A stretch of DNA of 58,636 nucleotides from Actinomycetota bacterium (GCA_009699245.1 WLOQ01000008.1:55136-113771), one strand, 5' to 3'; counted from the first letter of the stretch, positions 16,899 through 27,024 are shown. Program-made: numbers and translations. Notes: generated by a model not told the origin, from the sequence alone.

Positions 16899-18116
16899 AT
16901 GACGGGACAGAGCGGCTTCGACCCCGCCGCGCTCGAGCGCTTCGCAGACCTGCTCGTCGGGTTCGGCGCAAACGTCCAAGCTGGCCAGATCGTCGCCGTC
17001 GGCGGCGAGATCGGCAAGGAGGAGGTCGTTCGCGCGATCGCGGCGAGCGCGTACCGTCACGGCGCGCAGTTCGTCGACGTGGCGTACTTCGATCCGCACG
17101 TCAAGCGTGCGCGCCTGCTCGAGGCCGGCCGCGACACGCTCGGATTCGTCCCATCCTGGTACGGCGAGCGCGCGCTCGCGCTCGGCGAGCAGCGTTGTGC
17201 GCGCGTGGCGCTCAGCGGACCCGTCGCGCCGGGCCTCTTCGATGACGTCGACCCGGCGCTCGTCGGCCTCGACCAACTGCCGTTCGTGCGCGAGACGATC
17301 ACGACGATCAACGAGCGCACGACGAACTGGACGATCGGCCCCTGCCCCAGCCGCCAGTGGGCACACCTCGTCCACCCGGACCTCGCGCAGGACGAGGCGC
17401 TCGCGCTGCTCGTCGAGGAGCTCACCCATGTCCTGCGACTCGACGAGGCCGACCCGGTCGCGGCCTGGCGCGAGCGCGCCGACATGCTGATCGAGGCCGC
17501 CGGGCGCCTCACCGGCCCGCGGTTCGACGCGCTGCGCTTCGAGGGCCCGGGGACCGACCTCACGGTGGGCCTGCTCCCGTCGAGCCGGTTCATCGCCGCG
17601 CGCTTCGAGACCGCCGACGGGATCGTCCACATGCCGAACCTCCCCAGCGAGGAGGTCTTCAGCACCCCCGATCCGGAGCGCACGGAGGGCGTGGTCCGCG
17701 CGACCAAGCCGCTCGTGCTCGGCGGATCGGTGATCCGCGGGCTCGAGGTGGAGTTCCGCGGCGGGCGCGCCGTGCGCATCGACGCCGACGAGAACGCCGA
17801 CGTGCTGCGCGGATATGCCGCCCGCGATGACGGCGCCGCCCGACTGGGCGAGGTGGCGCTCGTCGACGGCGACGGGCGCATCGGCCGTCTCGGGACGACC
17901 TTCTACGACACGCTGCTCGACGAGAACGCGGCGAGCCACATCGCCCTCGGCTCCTCCTACGCGTTCTGCGTCGAGGACGCGGCCGATCTCGAGCGCGCGA
18001 ACACGAGCCAGATCCACGTGGACTTCATGATCGGGTCGGACGAGGTGACGGTCCACGGGCTGCGCGCGGACGGGACGAGCCGCCCGGTGCTGTCGGCGGG
18101 CCGCTGGCAGCTCTGA
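16899..18116 (+). CDS. M29-family (thermophilic) aminopeptidase
   Basis: This 405-residue metal-dependent aminopeptidase of family M29 (aminopeptidase T/AmpS type) is cytosolic and releases N-terminal residues. The family metal-site region [18 protein letters not shown] carries the conserved Glu residues. The C-terminal region with SSYAF..., [11 protein letters not shown] supplies the His and Asp of the metal site. Length fits the family. A second M29 gene lies at 35772-36896; the two are clearly divergent in sequence, so they are old paralogues rather than a recent duplication. The start is set by the TAGGGT hexamer and the divergent neighbour. Confidence 0.9.
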   Translation: MTGQSGFDPAALERFADLLVGFGANVQAGQIVAVGGEIGKEEVVRAIAASAYRHGAQFVDVAYFDPHVKRARLLEAGRDTLGFVPSWYGERALALGEQRCARVALSGPVAPGLFDDVDPALVGLDQLPFVRETITTINERTTNWTIGPCPSRQWAHLVHPDLAQDEALALLVEELTHVLRLDEADPVAAWRERADMLIEAAGRLTGPRFDALRFEGPGTDLTVGLLPSSRFIAARFETADGIVHMPNLPSEEVFSTPDPERTEGVVRATKPLVLGGSVIRGLEVEFRGGRAVRIDADENADVLRGYAARDDGAARLGEVALVDGDGRIGRLGTTFYDTLLDENAASHIALGSSYAFCVEDAADLERANTSQIHVDFMIGSDEVTVHGLRADGTSRPVLSAGRWQL

Positions 18117-18161
18117 GCGCGCGTCGGAAGCGTGCCCGCGCCGCTACGCTTGCGGCTGCCA

Positions 18162-18250
18162 GGAGAGGTGCCGGAGCGGTTGAACGGGCACGACTGGAAA
18201 TCGTGTAACGGGGGTAACTTCGTTCGGGGGTTCGAATCCCCCTCTCTCCG
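18162..18250 (+). tRNA. tRNA-Ser, anticodon GGA
   Basis: This is an 89-base class II tRNA. The acceptor strand GGAGAGG (18162-18168) pairs with TCTCTCC (18243-18249) with a terminal G-U, and G18250 is the discriminator. The anticodon stem-loop is CACGA-CTGGAAA-TCGTG, giving GGA (reads UCC/UCU). The long variable arm and the T arm GGGGG-TTCGAAT-CCCCC confirm tRNA-Ser. No CCA is encoded. Confidence 0.96.
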
Positions 18251-18276
18251 CTGCAGGTGCAGGCGCTGAAGAAGGC

Positions 18277-18376
18277 TCAGCCGATCAGGGACTTGCCCGC
18301 CGCCGTGACCGACGGACCGTCGATGCTCTCGAGATCCTCGACGACGGGCGCCTCGTAGGCCGCGACGCTGCTCCAT
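18277..18376 (-). pseudogene. short RiPP/lasso-precursor-like ORF with a one-base shift after its ATG
   Basis: On the minus strand a TAGGCT hexamer lies 7 bases before an ATG (18374-18376), just as in real leaderless genes here. Read from that ATG the frame gives an arginine-rich string that runs antisense through the tRNA. One base later (base 18373 skipped) the frame is SSVAAYEAPVVEDLESIDGP, then SVTAAGKSLIG and a stop at 18277-18279, a protein-like text of 31 residues. The Y-x2-P-x3-x2-L pattern resembles leader peptides of lasso-type RiPPs. Either the sequence has an extra base, or the gene is freshly broken, or another start is used. No RiPP maturation genes are in the window. The precursor identity is inference. 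Confidence 0.45.
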
Positions 18377-18383
18377 GACGCAG

Positions 18384-18389
18384 AGCCTA
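18384..18389 (-). promoter_or_regulatory. putative -10 (TAGGCT) upstream of the short RiPP-like ORF
   Basis: TAGGCT on the minus strand includes the TAG stop of the Nudix gene and ends 7 bases before the ATG at 18376. It suggests a separate transcript for the short ORF. Confidence 0.4.
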
Positions 18390-18788
18390 CGCGCCGGGGG
18401 CGAGGGCGTCGATCAGCGCACGGTCGTGCTCGTAGGTGAGCAGCGCGACCGCCTCGCCCGGAGCAAGCCAGCGCAGTTCGTCGACCTCCTCGTTGGGCGT
18501 GAACACCCCGCCGGTGACGGCCATGCGCCAGTAGCGCACGAGCTTCGGCCGCCCACGCCCATCGACGTAGCGCACCGGCTCGAGCTCGGGACCCAGCACG
18601 CAGACGAGACCTGTCTCCTCAAGAGCCTCGCGCAGCGCCGCCTGTTCGAACGTCTCCCCCCGGTCGAGCTTGCCCTTGGGCAGCGACCAGTCGCCGTAGC
18701 GCGGGCGATGCACGACGGCGATGCGCCCGTCGCGCTCGATGACCCCGCCGGCGGCCTCGACCTGCGGTGCGATGCCGCCCGGGCTCAT
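18387..18788 (-). CDS. Nudix hydrolase (MutT-like)
   Basis: This 133-residue Nudix enzyme has the complete box GKLDRGETFEQAALREALEE followed by TGL, i.e. G-x5-E-x7-REUxEExGU, which binds the metal and hydrolyses a nucleoside diphosphate-X substrate. Its start overlaps the stop of the SixA-like phosphatase gene (ATGA). In mycobacteria MutT1 carries a Nudix domain and a histidine-phosphatase domain in one chain and cleans 8-oxo-dGTP or diadenosine polyphosphates. The two overlapping genes here look like the unfused form of that protein. A sanitation or ApnA role is thus inferred from context. Confidence 0.9.
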   Translation of the reverse strand: MSPGGIAPQVEAAGGVIERDGRIAVVHRPRYGDWSLPKGKLDRGETFEQAALREALEETGLVCVLGPELEPVRYVDGRGRPKLVRYWRMAVTGGVFTPNEEVDELRWLAPGEAVALLTYEHDRALIDALAPGA

Positions 18789-19252
18789 CGGATGGCGCGC
18801 AGCTCGCGCGGGCGCAGCAGGATGATGAGCTCGCCGCGGCTGCCGTCCAGACGCACGCAGGCGACGCCGCCCTTCTTCATGTCGATCCGCGCGCCCGTGA
18901 GGTCGTGGACGATCTGGCTGAAGTCGGGCTCGTGCCCGACGATCAGCACGTCACCCTCGTCATCCGCTGCGGCGACGAGCGCAAGTGCGTCATCGGCGCC
19001 GAAGCCCGACGCGAGCGGCGCATGCACGACCGGCGCGAGCCCGAGCGCGACGGCGGCAGCTGCGGCAGTGTCGTGCGCGCGGACCTTCGGGCTCGTGTAG
19101 ATCCCCTGCGGCGTCACGCCCAGGCGGTACAGCGCGACGCCGGCCGCCCGCGCCTGGTCCACGCCGCGGTCGGTGAGCCGCCGCTCGGCATCCGGGTGGA
19201 TCCCGTGCGGCTCGGCGTCACCGTGGCGCAGCAGCCAGAGGCGGCGGGCCAT
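18785..19252 (-). CDS. SixA-like histidine phosphatase
   Basis: This 155-residue histidine phosphatase (branch 1, SixA-like) has the RHG motif at the N-terminus (LWLLRHGDAEP), a second-site region SPKVRAHDTA and the late catalytic His in VLIVGHEPDFSQ. SixA removes phosphate from phosphohistidine; other members act on small phosphates. Four-base overlap with the downstream Nudix gene means coupled translation and suggests a shared pathway, as in the fused MutT1 of mycobacteria. It lies 4 bases after the acyl-CoA dehydrogenase stop, so all three genes probably form one operon. Confidence 0.88.
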   Translation of the reverse strand: MARRLWLLRHGDAEPHGIHPDAERRLTDRGVDQARAAGVALYRLGVTPQGIYTSPKVRAHDTAAAAAVALGLAPVVHAPLASGFGADDALALVAAADDEGDVLIVGHEPDFSQIVHDLTGARIDMKKGGVACVRLDGSRGELIILLRPRELRAIR

Positions 19253-19256
19253 GCGT

Positions 19257-20501
19257 CTAGATCGCGTCGAAGGCGCCGACCGGGGCCGGCATGCCGGCGC
19301 GGGCGACGAGCTCCTCGCGGCCGATGGCGCGCAGGTGGACCTCGTCCGGGCCGTCCACGAGGCGCAGCGTGCGCGCGTGGGCGTACATCGCCGCGAGCGG
19401 GAAGTCGCCGGAGACGCCGGCGGCGCCGAACGACTGCATCGCGCGGTCGATGACCTGGCCGGCCATGCGGGCGGCGACGACCTTGATCGCCGCGATCTCC
19501 TTGCGGGCCGCCTTGTTGCCGACGTTGTCCATCATCCAGGCGGCCTTGAGCGTCAGCAGACGGGCCTGCTCGATCTCGACGCTCGACAGGGCGATCCACT
19601 CGCGGATCACGCCGCGGTTGGCGAGCGGCGCGCCGAAGGCCTCGCGGTTGGCGACGCGGTCGATCATCAGCTCGAGGGCGCGCTGAGCCATGCCGATCGC
19701 GCGCATGCAGTGGTGGATGCGGCCCGGGCCAAGACGCGCCTGGGCGACGGCGAAGCCCTGCCCCTCCTCGGTGATGAGGTTTTCCTTCGGGACGCGCACG
19801 TTCTCGTAGCGCACCACGGGATGGCCGTGCTGGTCGCTGTAGCCGAGCACCGTCACCTGGCGCTCGATCGTCACGCCCGGCGAGTCGAGCGGCACGAGGA
19901 TCATCGAGTGACGCGCGTACTTCGGGCCGTCCGGGTTCGACACGCCCATGAAGATCGCGACCTTGCAGCGCGGATCCGCAGCGCCGGTGCTCCACCACTT
20001 GCGACCGTTGATGACGTACTCATCGCCATCGCGCTCGATGCGGGCCTCCATGTTCGTCGCGTCGCTCGAGGCGACACCCGGCTCGGTCATGCCGAAGCAC
20101 GAGCGGATCTCGCCCTCGAGCAGCGGATGAAGCCAGCGCTCCTGCTGCTCGGGCGTCCCGAACATGTGCAGGACCTCCATGTTGCCGGTATCCGGCGCCG
20201 AGCAGTTGATCGACTCGGGGGCGATGTCGACGCTGCGGCCGCAGATCTCCGCGATCGGCGCGTACTCGAGGTTGGAGAGGCCTGCGCCGTGGACGTCGTC
20301 GTGCGGCAGGAAGAGGTTCCAGAGCCCCTGCGAGCGGGCCTCCTTCTTGAGGTCCTCGACGACCGGCGGGAGCTGATGGGGGTTCTCCGACGCGCGCCGC
20401 TGCTGGGCGTAGACCGGTTCCGCCGGGTAGACGAAGTCCTCCATGAACTTGGTCATCCGGGCCTGGTACTCGAGCGAGCGCTCGCTGTGGGCGAAATCCA
20501 T
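19257..20501 (-). CDS. acyl-CoA dehydrogenase
   Basis: This 414-residue flavoenzyme has the full three-domain acyl-CoA dehydrogenase fold. Key segments are [20 protein letters not shown] (FAD/substrate loop), [14 protein letters not shown] (beta domain) and [29 protein letters not shown] near the C-terminus. It resembles the ACAD10/11 and long-chain group used for unusual acyl-CoAs. The divergent neighbour at 20571 is an APH-type kinase, matching the kinase plus dehydrogenase domains fused in ACAD10/ACAD11; those proteins phosphorylate and dehydrate 4-hydroxyacyl-CoAs. The start at 20501 is fixed by TACGAT 6 bases upstream. The same frame stays open to 21239 without meaning. Confidence 0.92.
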   Translation of the reverse strand: MDFAHSERSLEYQARMTKFMEDFVYPAEPVYAQQRRASENPHQLPPVVEDLKKEARSQGLWNLFLPHDDVHGAGLSNLEYAPIAEICGRSVDIAPESINCSAPDTGNMEVLHMFGTPEQQERWLHPLLEGEIRSCFGMTEPGVASSDATNMEARIERDGDEYVINGRKWWSTGAADPRCKVAIFMGVSNPDGPKYARHSMILVPLDSPGVTIERQVTVLGYSDQHGHPVVRYENVRVPKENLITEEGQGFAVAQARLGPGRIHHCMRAIGMAQRALELMIDRVANREAFGAPLANRGVIREWIALSSVEIEQARLLTLKAAWMMDNVGNKAARKEIAAIKVVAARMAGQVIDRAMQSFGAAGVSGDFPLAAMYAHARTLRLVDGPDEVHLRAIGREELVARAGMPAPVGAFDAI

Positions 20502-20507
20502 GCCTGG

Positions 20508-20513
20508 ATCGTA
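20508..20513 (-). promoter_or_regulatory. putative -10 (TACGAT) for the acyl-CoA dehydrogenase operon
   Basis: TACGAT on the minus strand ends 6 bases before the ATG at 20501. It lies in the 69-base divergent spacer together with a plus-strand hexamer at 20558. Confidence 0.45.
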
Positions 20514-20557
20514 TGCGAAGCCGCCCGACCGGACCGTCCCGGCGGGCGTCCCGGCGG

Positions 20558-20563
20558 TACCGT
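20558..20563 (+). promoter_or_regulatory. putative -10 (TACCGT) for the APH-type kinase gene
   Basis: TACCGT ends 7 bases before the GTG start at 20571, in keeping with a leaderless mRNA and supporting GTG as the start. Confidence 0.45.
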
Positions 20564-20570
20564 TCCCGCC

Positions 20571-21662
20571 GTGTCCATCCACGAGATCGCCCCTGACGAC
20601 GTCGTGCGCACCCACGCTGAGGGTGCGGCCAACGAGCGCGAGCCGCTCGTCGTGCTCGAGCCGCTGCTCGCATTCCTCGACGAGCACGGCATCGCCGCCG
20701 GCGCCGGCGACCCGGCCCTTTCGCCGCTCGGCGACGGGCACTCGAACGTCACCTACCTCGCCGAGCGCGGCGGCGTGGAGTTCGTCCTGCGGCGCCCGCC
20801 GCGCGGGCCGCTCCCCCCGAGCGCCCACGACGTGATCCGCGAGTCGCGCGTGCTGCGCGCGCTGGAGGGCCTCGCCCGTGTGCCGCGCGTCTTCGCCGTC
20901 TGTGAGGACGCGGAGCTCATCGGCGCGCCGTTCTACGTGATGGAGAAGATCGAGGGCGACGTCGTCAACGACACGCTTCCTGCGGCGCTCGACTCGGAGG
21001 AGAACCGCCGCCGCATCGGCGAGGAGCTCGTCGATGCGCTCGTCGAGCTGCACGCCGTCGACTGGCAGGCCGCCGGCCTCGAGGGGTTCGGCAAGCCGAC
21101 CGGCTACGTCGAGCGCCAGGTCCGCAGGTTCCACGGGCTGTGGGACATCAATCGCACGCGCGAGGTCCCGGAGATCGACGCCGTCGCGCGCTGGCTCGGC
21201 GACAACCTGCCTGAGTCGCCCCCTGCGACCATCGTCCACGGCGACTACCGCCTGGGCAACGTGCTCTACGGGCCGCAGTCGCCGGCGCAGCTCGTCACGA
21301 TCGTCGACTGGGAGATGGCGACGATCGGCGACCCGCTCGCCGACCTCGGCTACCTCGTCACGCTGTGGTCCGACCGCGACGACGCGGTCGGCGGGCCGCT
21401 CGAACTCAGCCCGGTCACCCGGCAGCCCGGGTTCCTGCGCCGCGACGAGCTGATCGCGCGTTACGAGGAGCGCTCGGGCCGCTCGATGACCGACATCCGC
21501 TGGTACCAGACGCTCGCGATCTGGAAGTCCGCCATCTTCATGGAGGGCAACTACAAGCGGGCGATCAGCGGCACGAGCGACGACCCCTTCAACCTCCAGT
21601 TCGGCGAGGGCGTCCTGCAGCTCGCAGCCCAGGCGCAGGAGCTCACAAGCTCCCCGGACTGA
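20571..21662 (+). CDS. APH-family kinase (ACAD10/11-like phosphotransferase)
   Basis: This 363-residue protein-kinase-like enzyme of the aminoglycoside phosphotransferase family has catalytic loop [13 protein letters not shown] (Asp base and Asn) and metal-binding [19 protein letters not shown]. The N-lobe includes [11 protein letters not shown] and VLRRPPRG (lysine replaced by Arg/neighbour region). The GDPLADL stretch is typical of the ACAD10/ACAD11 kinase subfamily rather than antibiotic kinases. Being divergent from an acyl-CoA dehydrogenase gene supports a role in hydroxyacyl-CoA breakdown; antibiotic resistance is unlikely. The GTG start is set by the TACCGT hexamer. Confidence 0.88.
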   Translation: MSIHEIAPDDVVRTHAEGAANEREPLVVLEPLLAFLDEHGIAAGAGDPALSPLGDGHSNVTYLAERGGVEFVLRRPPRGPLPPSAHDVIRESRVLRALEGLARVPRVFAVCEDAELIGAPFYVMEKIEGDVVNDTLPAALDSEENRRRIGEELVDALVELHAVDWQAAGLEGFGKPTGYVERQVRRFHGLWDINRTREVPEIDAVARWLGDNLPESPPATIVHGDYRLGNVLYGPQSPAQLVTIVDWEMATIGDPLADLGYLVTLWSDRDDAVGGPLELSPVTRQPGFLRRDELIARYEERSGRSMTDIRWYQTLAIWKSAIFMEGNYKRAISGTSDDPFNLQFGEGVLQLAAQAQELTSSPD

Positions 21663-21677
21663 TCGGCGCGGCGGCGC

Positions 21678-22526
21678 TCAGCCCGCCGCGAGCAGGGCGA
21701 TGCCGATGAACGCGAGCGTGATCCCCGCCGCCTGCACCCGCCGCAGGCGCTCGGCGAGGACCACGCGCGCGAGCGTCACAGTCATCACGGGGTAGAGCGC
21801 GCCGACCATCGAGACGACGCTCAGGACCCCGTGCGTCTGCGCGATCGCATAGAGCGCCGTCGCTCCGGCATCACACCCTGCGGCGACGAGCAGGAGCGGG
21901 CGGTCGCCGCGCGCGGGCAGCGCCGGACGACGCAGCAGGACGAAGGCGAGCAGCGGGGGCAGGACGACCAGCCGCATGAGGAAGATGAGCCACGGGATGC
22001 TCACGTCGGCGGCCGAGTCGGAGAAGACGAAGTACCCCCCGAAGCCCAGCGCGGAGGCGAGCGCCAGCACGATCGACAGGCGCGAGCGGCGCGTGTGCTC
22101 CTGGCGCTCCTCGGTGACGGTGGCCTCGAGTGAGGCGAGCACGACGCCCGCGAGCGCGAGGACGATGCCGGCGGCGACCAGCGCCGTGAGCGGGTCACCG
22201 CTGATGAGCCCGACGAGGACCGGGATCACGACACCGCAGGCGGAGATCGGGGCAACGATGCTCATCGTCCCGATCGCCAGCGCCTGGTAGAAGAAGAGCA
22301 GGCCGAACGCCCCGCACAGGCCCGTCCCCGCAGCGAGCGCGACGGTCCCCCAGTCGGGGAACGGGTCGCCAGAGACGATGACCACGATGCCAGTGACCGC
22401 GATGCTCACCGACTCGATGACGAGCAGCACCCCGAAGACGGAGGAGGTCCGCGTCCTCAGTCCACCGATGAAGTCAGAGGTCCCCCACAGCCCGGAGGCC
22501 ATGAGCGCCAGCAGGATCGCGGTCAC
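21678..22526 (-). CDS. DMT-superfamily (EamA) transporter
   Basis: This 282-residue membrane protein has about ten hydrophobic helices arranged as two EamA repeats. The first begins ILLALMASGLWGTSDFIGGL; the second begins LSIVLALASALGFGGYFVFS and ends VQAAGITLAFIGIALLAAG. EamA proteins export or exchange amino acids and small metabolites; the substrate is unknown. The start is GTG, with TAGAAT 9 bases upstream. It is convergent with the APH-type kinase gene (15 bases between stops) and downstream of the aldehyde dehydrogenase gene. Confidence 0.88.
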   Translation of the reverse strand: MTAILLALMASGLWGTSDFIGGLRTRTSSVFGVLLVIESVSIAVTGIVVIVSGDPFPDWGTVALAAGTGLCGAFGLLFFYQALAIGTMSIVAPISACGVVIPVLVGLISGDPLTALVAAGIVLALAGVVLASLEATVTEERQEHTRRSRLSIVLALASALGFGGYFVFSDSAADVSIPWLIFLMRLVVLPPLLAFVLLRRPALPARGDRPLLLVAAGCDAGATALYAIAQTHGVLSVVSMVGALYPVMTVTLARVVLAERLRRVQAAGITLAFIGIALLAAG

Positions 22527-22535
22527 GGGACCGCG

Positions 22536-22541
22536 ATTCTA
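22536..22541 (-). promoter_or_regulatory. putative -10 (TAGAAT) for the EamA transporter gene
   Basis: TAGAAT on the minus strand ends 9 bases before the GTG at 22526, in the 33 bases after the aldehyde dehydrogenase stop. Confidence 0.4.
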
Positions 22542-22559
22542 GGCGCGGGCGCGGCGGCC

Positions 22560-24053
<1,494 letters not shown>

Positions 24054-24060
24054 GGAGCCG

Positions 24061-24066
24061 AGGCTA
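24061..24066 (-). promoter_or_regulatory. putative -10 (TAGCCT) for the aldehyde dehydrogenase gene
   Basis: TAGCCT on the minus strand ends 7 bases before the ATG at 24053, between the cyclophilin and aldehyde dehydrogenase genes. Confidence 0.45.
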
Positions 24067-24086
24067 CCGGCGAGGTGCTGCGCGAG

Positions 24087-24542
24087 CTAGGCGATGTCGA
24101 TGCCGATGATGCCGATCGGCTCGAGCGGGGCGTCGCGCCCGTCGGTGGCCGCCGCGGAGATGCGGTCGACGACGTCCTCGCCACCGGTGATCTGGCCGAA
24201 GACGGTGTGCTTGCCGTCGAGCCAGGGGCACTCGGCCGCGGTCACGATGAAGAACTGCGAGCCGTTGGTGTTGGGGCCGGCGTTCGCCATCGCGAGCGCG
24301 CCGCGGACGACCTTGTGCTGGTTGAACTCGTCCTCGAAGCTGTAGCCCGGGCCGCCGGTGCCGTTCCCGATCGGGCAACCGCCCTGGATCATGAAGTCGG
24401 GAATGATGCGGTGGAAGTTGAGCCCGTCGTAAAAGCCGTCACCGACGAGCTTCTTGAAATTCTCGACCGTCTTGGGTGCATCCTGGTCGAAGAGCTCGAT
24501 CGTGATGTCGCCTTCGCTGGTCTTCATCGTGGCCACGGACAT
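24087..24542 (-). CDS. peptidyl-prolyl cis-trans isomerase (cyclophilin)
   Basis: This 151-residue cytosolic cyclophilin has no signal peptide. The active-site core is present: NFHRIIPDFMIQGGCP with the catalytic Arg, then GSQFFIV, and the cyclosporin-site segment PWLDGKHTVFGQITGG with its Trp. It catalyses proline isomerisation during protein folding. A good Shine-Dalgarno (AAGGAGA) stands 8 bases before the ATG at 24542, one of few in this window, so this gene uses conventional initiation. Confidence 0.95.
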   Translation of the reverse strand: MSVATMKTSEGDITIELFDQDAPKTVENFKKLVGDGFYDGLNFHRIIPDFMIQGGCPIGNGTGGPGYSFEDEFNQHKVVRGALAMANAGPNTNGSQFFIVTAAECPWLDGKHTVFGQITGGEDVVDRISAAATDGRDAPLEPIGIIGIDIA

Positions 24543-24593
24543 GCCGGGTCTCCTTGGGTACTGGGTTTGGTGTCGGCCAGGCGGCGGGTGCCG

Positions 24594-25559
24594 CTAGGCC
24601 CAGAGCTGAATCTCGGAGAATCGCACTGTCGGCCCTGCGAGCGGGGGAACCGTCACCCACAGCAGGAGCCAGCGGTAGCGCTGGTCACCGAGTTCGAGCA
24701 TCAGGTCAAGCCGGCGGTCGCCGGCCTTGTCGCCCTCGACGGGCTTCACGGGATCGACCACGCCTTCCGGGCCGTCACCATCGACGGAGCCGGCTTCGGC
24801 GAGGGACGTCCACACGGGATCATTCGGTCGCGCCGGGTCCGGCACGACCGTCCTCGGCGCGACGCCGCCGCGCGCCCCGTAGAGCGTGACGGTGAATCCC
24901 GGCGTCTTGGTGACGAGCCGCAGCCGTGAGAGGGAGCGGCGCTTCGCCAGGTCGATGAGGTAGCCGACCTGCATCCCGCCGGCGTCGGCGGGCGCCGTGG
25001 CGAACCACGACGTGCCGGTGTTGCCGTCGAGCGCGCGCTGAGGATCCCCCGTCGCGCTGGCGCGCAGGCTCGGGTCGTAGAGCGTGCCGGCGCCCGCGGC
25101 GGGCAGGATCTCGACCACCGGCGGGTCCTTCGGCGGGTCGCTCGGCAGGTCGGGTGTCGTCTCCGGCGCGGGTGGCGGCGCGAGCGGATCGGTGGTCGCC
25201 GGATCGATGGGGCCGGTGAGCTCCGCAGGCGGCGGGTCGAGCTCACTGGGGTCGACGGTCTGCTCCTTCGGGAGCGGGACCTCCTGCGCCGGCGCCGGGG
25301 CCGGCGTGACCTCGGCGACGGTCTCCACGCGGGTGCGCGGCGGGGGTGGGTCGTCGCTCAGCGCTGCATAGCTCGCGGCGACGGCGCCGCCGAGCAGGAC
25401 GAGGGTCGCGAAGGCGCCGGCGCCCATCACGCGCAGGCTCCGACCCGTGCGCGACGGGGCGATCGCGGCACCGCACTCCAGGCACCACTGCTGCCCCGCG
25501 GCGACGGGCGCCGCGCAGGACCGGCACGGCCGACTGTCGCAGTCCAGCGGGTTCATCAC
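24594..25559 (-). CDS. zinc-ribbon membrane protein with Pro-rich stalk and discoidin-like C-terminal domain
   Basis: This 321-residue protein has four parts. An N-terminal zinc ribbon spans residues 7-33 (CRSCAAPVAAGQQWCLECG). One membrane span follows at about 45-67 (VMGAGAFATLVLLGGAVAAS). Next is a long Pro/Asp/Glu-rich stalk (70-150). A beta-rich C-terminal domain contains ASATGDPQRALDGNTGTSWF, as in F5/8-type-C (discoidin) sugar- or phosphatidyl-binding folds. The ribbon would be cytosolic and the discoidin-like domain outside. Actinobacterial proteins of this build are often called zinc-ribbon/discoidin hypothetical proteins; the role is unknown. The start is GTG 25559 or ATG 25556. Confidence 0.72.
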   Translation of the reverse strand: MMNPLDCDSRPCRSCAAPVAAGQQWCLECGAAIAPSRTGRSLRVMGAGAFATLVLLGGAVAASYAALSDDPPPPRTRVETVAEVTPAPAPAQEVPLPKEQTVDPSELDPPPAELTGPIDPATTDPLAPPPAPETTPDLPSDPPKDPPVVEILPAAGAGTLYDPSLRASATGDPQRALDGNTGTSWFATAPADAGGMQVGYLIDLAKRRSLSRLRLVTKTPGFTVTLYGARGGVAPRTVVPDPARPNDPVWTSLAEAGSVDGDGPEGVVDPVKPVEGDKAGDRRLDLMLELGDQRYRWLLLWVTVPPLAGPTVRFSEIQLWA

Positions 25560-25602
25560 GGTCAGCTTTCCATACCCGGCTGCACCCCGCGAGACACAAC
25601 CG

Positions 25603-27024
25603 TCACGCGCGAGCGGCCTCCACGCCGAGGCGGGCGTCCTTCACGCGGTGCCCGTCGAGGGCGGTGATGACGCGCTCTGCGTCGCGGGCCGGAACGTCGA
25701 GGAGGGAGAAGCGCTCGAGCACGCGCACGTCGCGGACCGCCTCGCCCTCGAGGCCCGCCTCAGCGGTGAACGCGTGGACGAGATCGCCGGGCTCCAGCCC
25801 ATCCGCACGGCCGGCCGAGATGAGCAGCGTCGTCCAGGGCCCTTCGCCGGTGCGCGTGATCTTCGGCTTGTCGTGGCGGCGTGGACGCTCGGTGACCGGC
25901 GCGGGCGTCACGTGGCCGCCCGGCTTCCACTCGGTGAGCGCCATGCCGATGTGCTCCTCGATCTCCTGGAGCTCGCGCTTCTGACGCGCCTCGACGAAGG
26001 TGACCGCGCGCCCTGACCTGCCGACGCGCCCGGTGCGCCCGATGCGGTGGACGTACACGTCGGGCGACGTGGGGACGTCGTAGTTCACGACGTGCGTGAC
26101 GGTCGAGATGTCGAGGCCGCGCGCCGCGACGTCGGTCGCCACGAGGACCGGCACGCGGCCGCCCTTGAAGGCGAGCATGACGCCGTCGCGCTGGCCCTGG
26201 GAGAGGTCGCCGTGGAGCACGCGGACGTTCATGCCCCTGTCCTTGAGCACGCGGCCGAGCCGGTCGCAGCCGATCTTCGTGCGCACGAAGACGATCGCCT
26301 GCGTCGGGCGCTCCTGAGCGAGGACCTCGGCGAGCTTCTCGGCCTTGTCGCCGGACGCGACCTCGATGCGGAACTGCTCGACGGTGTCGACCGTGAGGTT
26401 CTGCGCGGCGACCTTCACCATCACGGGGTCGTAGAGGTAGCGCTCGGCGAGCGCGCGGATCGGCGGCGGCATCGTGGCGCTGAAGAGCGCCGTCTGGCGG
26501 CTCGACGGTGCGCTCGAGAGGATCCGCTCGACGTCCTCGATGAATCCGAGGTCGAGCATCTCGTCCGCCTCGTCGAGCACGACGTAGCGGCAGCTGTGAA
26601 GGACGAGCGAGCCGCGCGAGAGGAGGTCCATGACGCGGCCGACGGTGCCGACGACGACGTGTCCGCCGGAGCGCAGCTGCGCCTGCTGCGTGCGGATCGG
26701 GGCGCCGCCGAAGACGGCGACGACGTCGATGTTCTTGCGCGCGCCGTAGCTGCGCAGCGCCTGCGTCACCTGGATGCACAGCTCGCGCGTCGGGGTCAGG
26801 ACGAGCGCCTGCGTCTCGCGGATCTCCGGGTCGACGTACTCCATCAGCGGGATGCCGAAGGCGGCCGTCTTGCCCGAGCCGGTCTGTGCCTGCCCGATGA
26901 TGTCCTGGCCCTTCAGGAGCGGCGGGATCGCCTGCTCCTGGATCGGACTCGGCTGTTCATAGCCGACGTCCTCGAGCGCGTGGAGGATCGGGGCCGAGAG
27001 GCCGAGGTCGGCGAATGACGTCAC
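25603..27024 (-). CDS. DEAD-box RNA helicase (DeaD/CshA-like) with DbpA-type RNA-binding tail
   Basis: This 473-residue helicase has all core motifs: Q motif (YEQPSPIQEQAIP), Walker A QAQTGSGKT, PTRELCIQV, GTVGRVMD, DEAD (VVLDEADEMLDLGF), SAT (FSATMPP), VATDVAARGLDI and HRIGRTGRVGRSG. The C-terminal ~75 residues, after a basic linker (RPRRHDKPKI), form a small domain like the DbpA RNA-binding fold (WTTLLISAGRADGLEPGDLV). It unwinds structured RNA in ribosome assembly or cold adaptation. The GTG start at 27024 is backed by TAGTCT 6 bases upstream. Confidence 0.94.
   Translation of the reverse strand: MTSFADLGLSAPILHALEDVGYEQPSPIQEQAIPPLLKGQDIIGQAQTGSGKTAAFGIPLMEYVDPEIRETQALVLTPTRELCIQVTQALRSYGARKNIDVVAVFGGAPIRTQQAQLRSGGHVVVGTVGRVMDLLSRGSLVLHSCRYVVLDEADEMLDLGFIEDVERILSSAPSSRQTALFSATMPPPIRALAERYLYDPVMVKVAAQNLTVDTVEQFRIEVASGDKAEKLAEVLAQERPTQAIVFVRTKIGCDRLGRVLKDRGMNVRVLHGDLSQGQRDGVMLAFKGGRVPVLVATDVAARGLDISTVTHVVNYDVPTSPDVYVHRIGRTGRVGRSGRAVTFVEARQKRELQEIEEHIGMALTEWKPGGHVTPAPVTERPRRHDKPKITRTGEGPWTTLLISAGRADGLEPGDLVHAFTAEAGLEGEAVRDVRVLERFSLLDVPARDAERVITALDGHRVKDARLGVEAARA

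Noticed and set aside
20571-21662. antibiotic resistance kinase
   Set aside because: Although APH-family, the GDPLADL pattern and the divergent acyl-CoA dehydrogenase gene point to a metabolic kinase.
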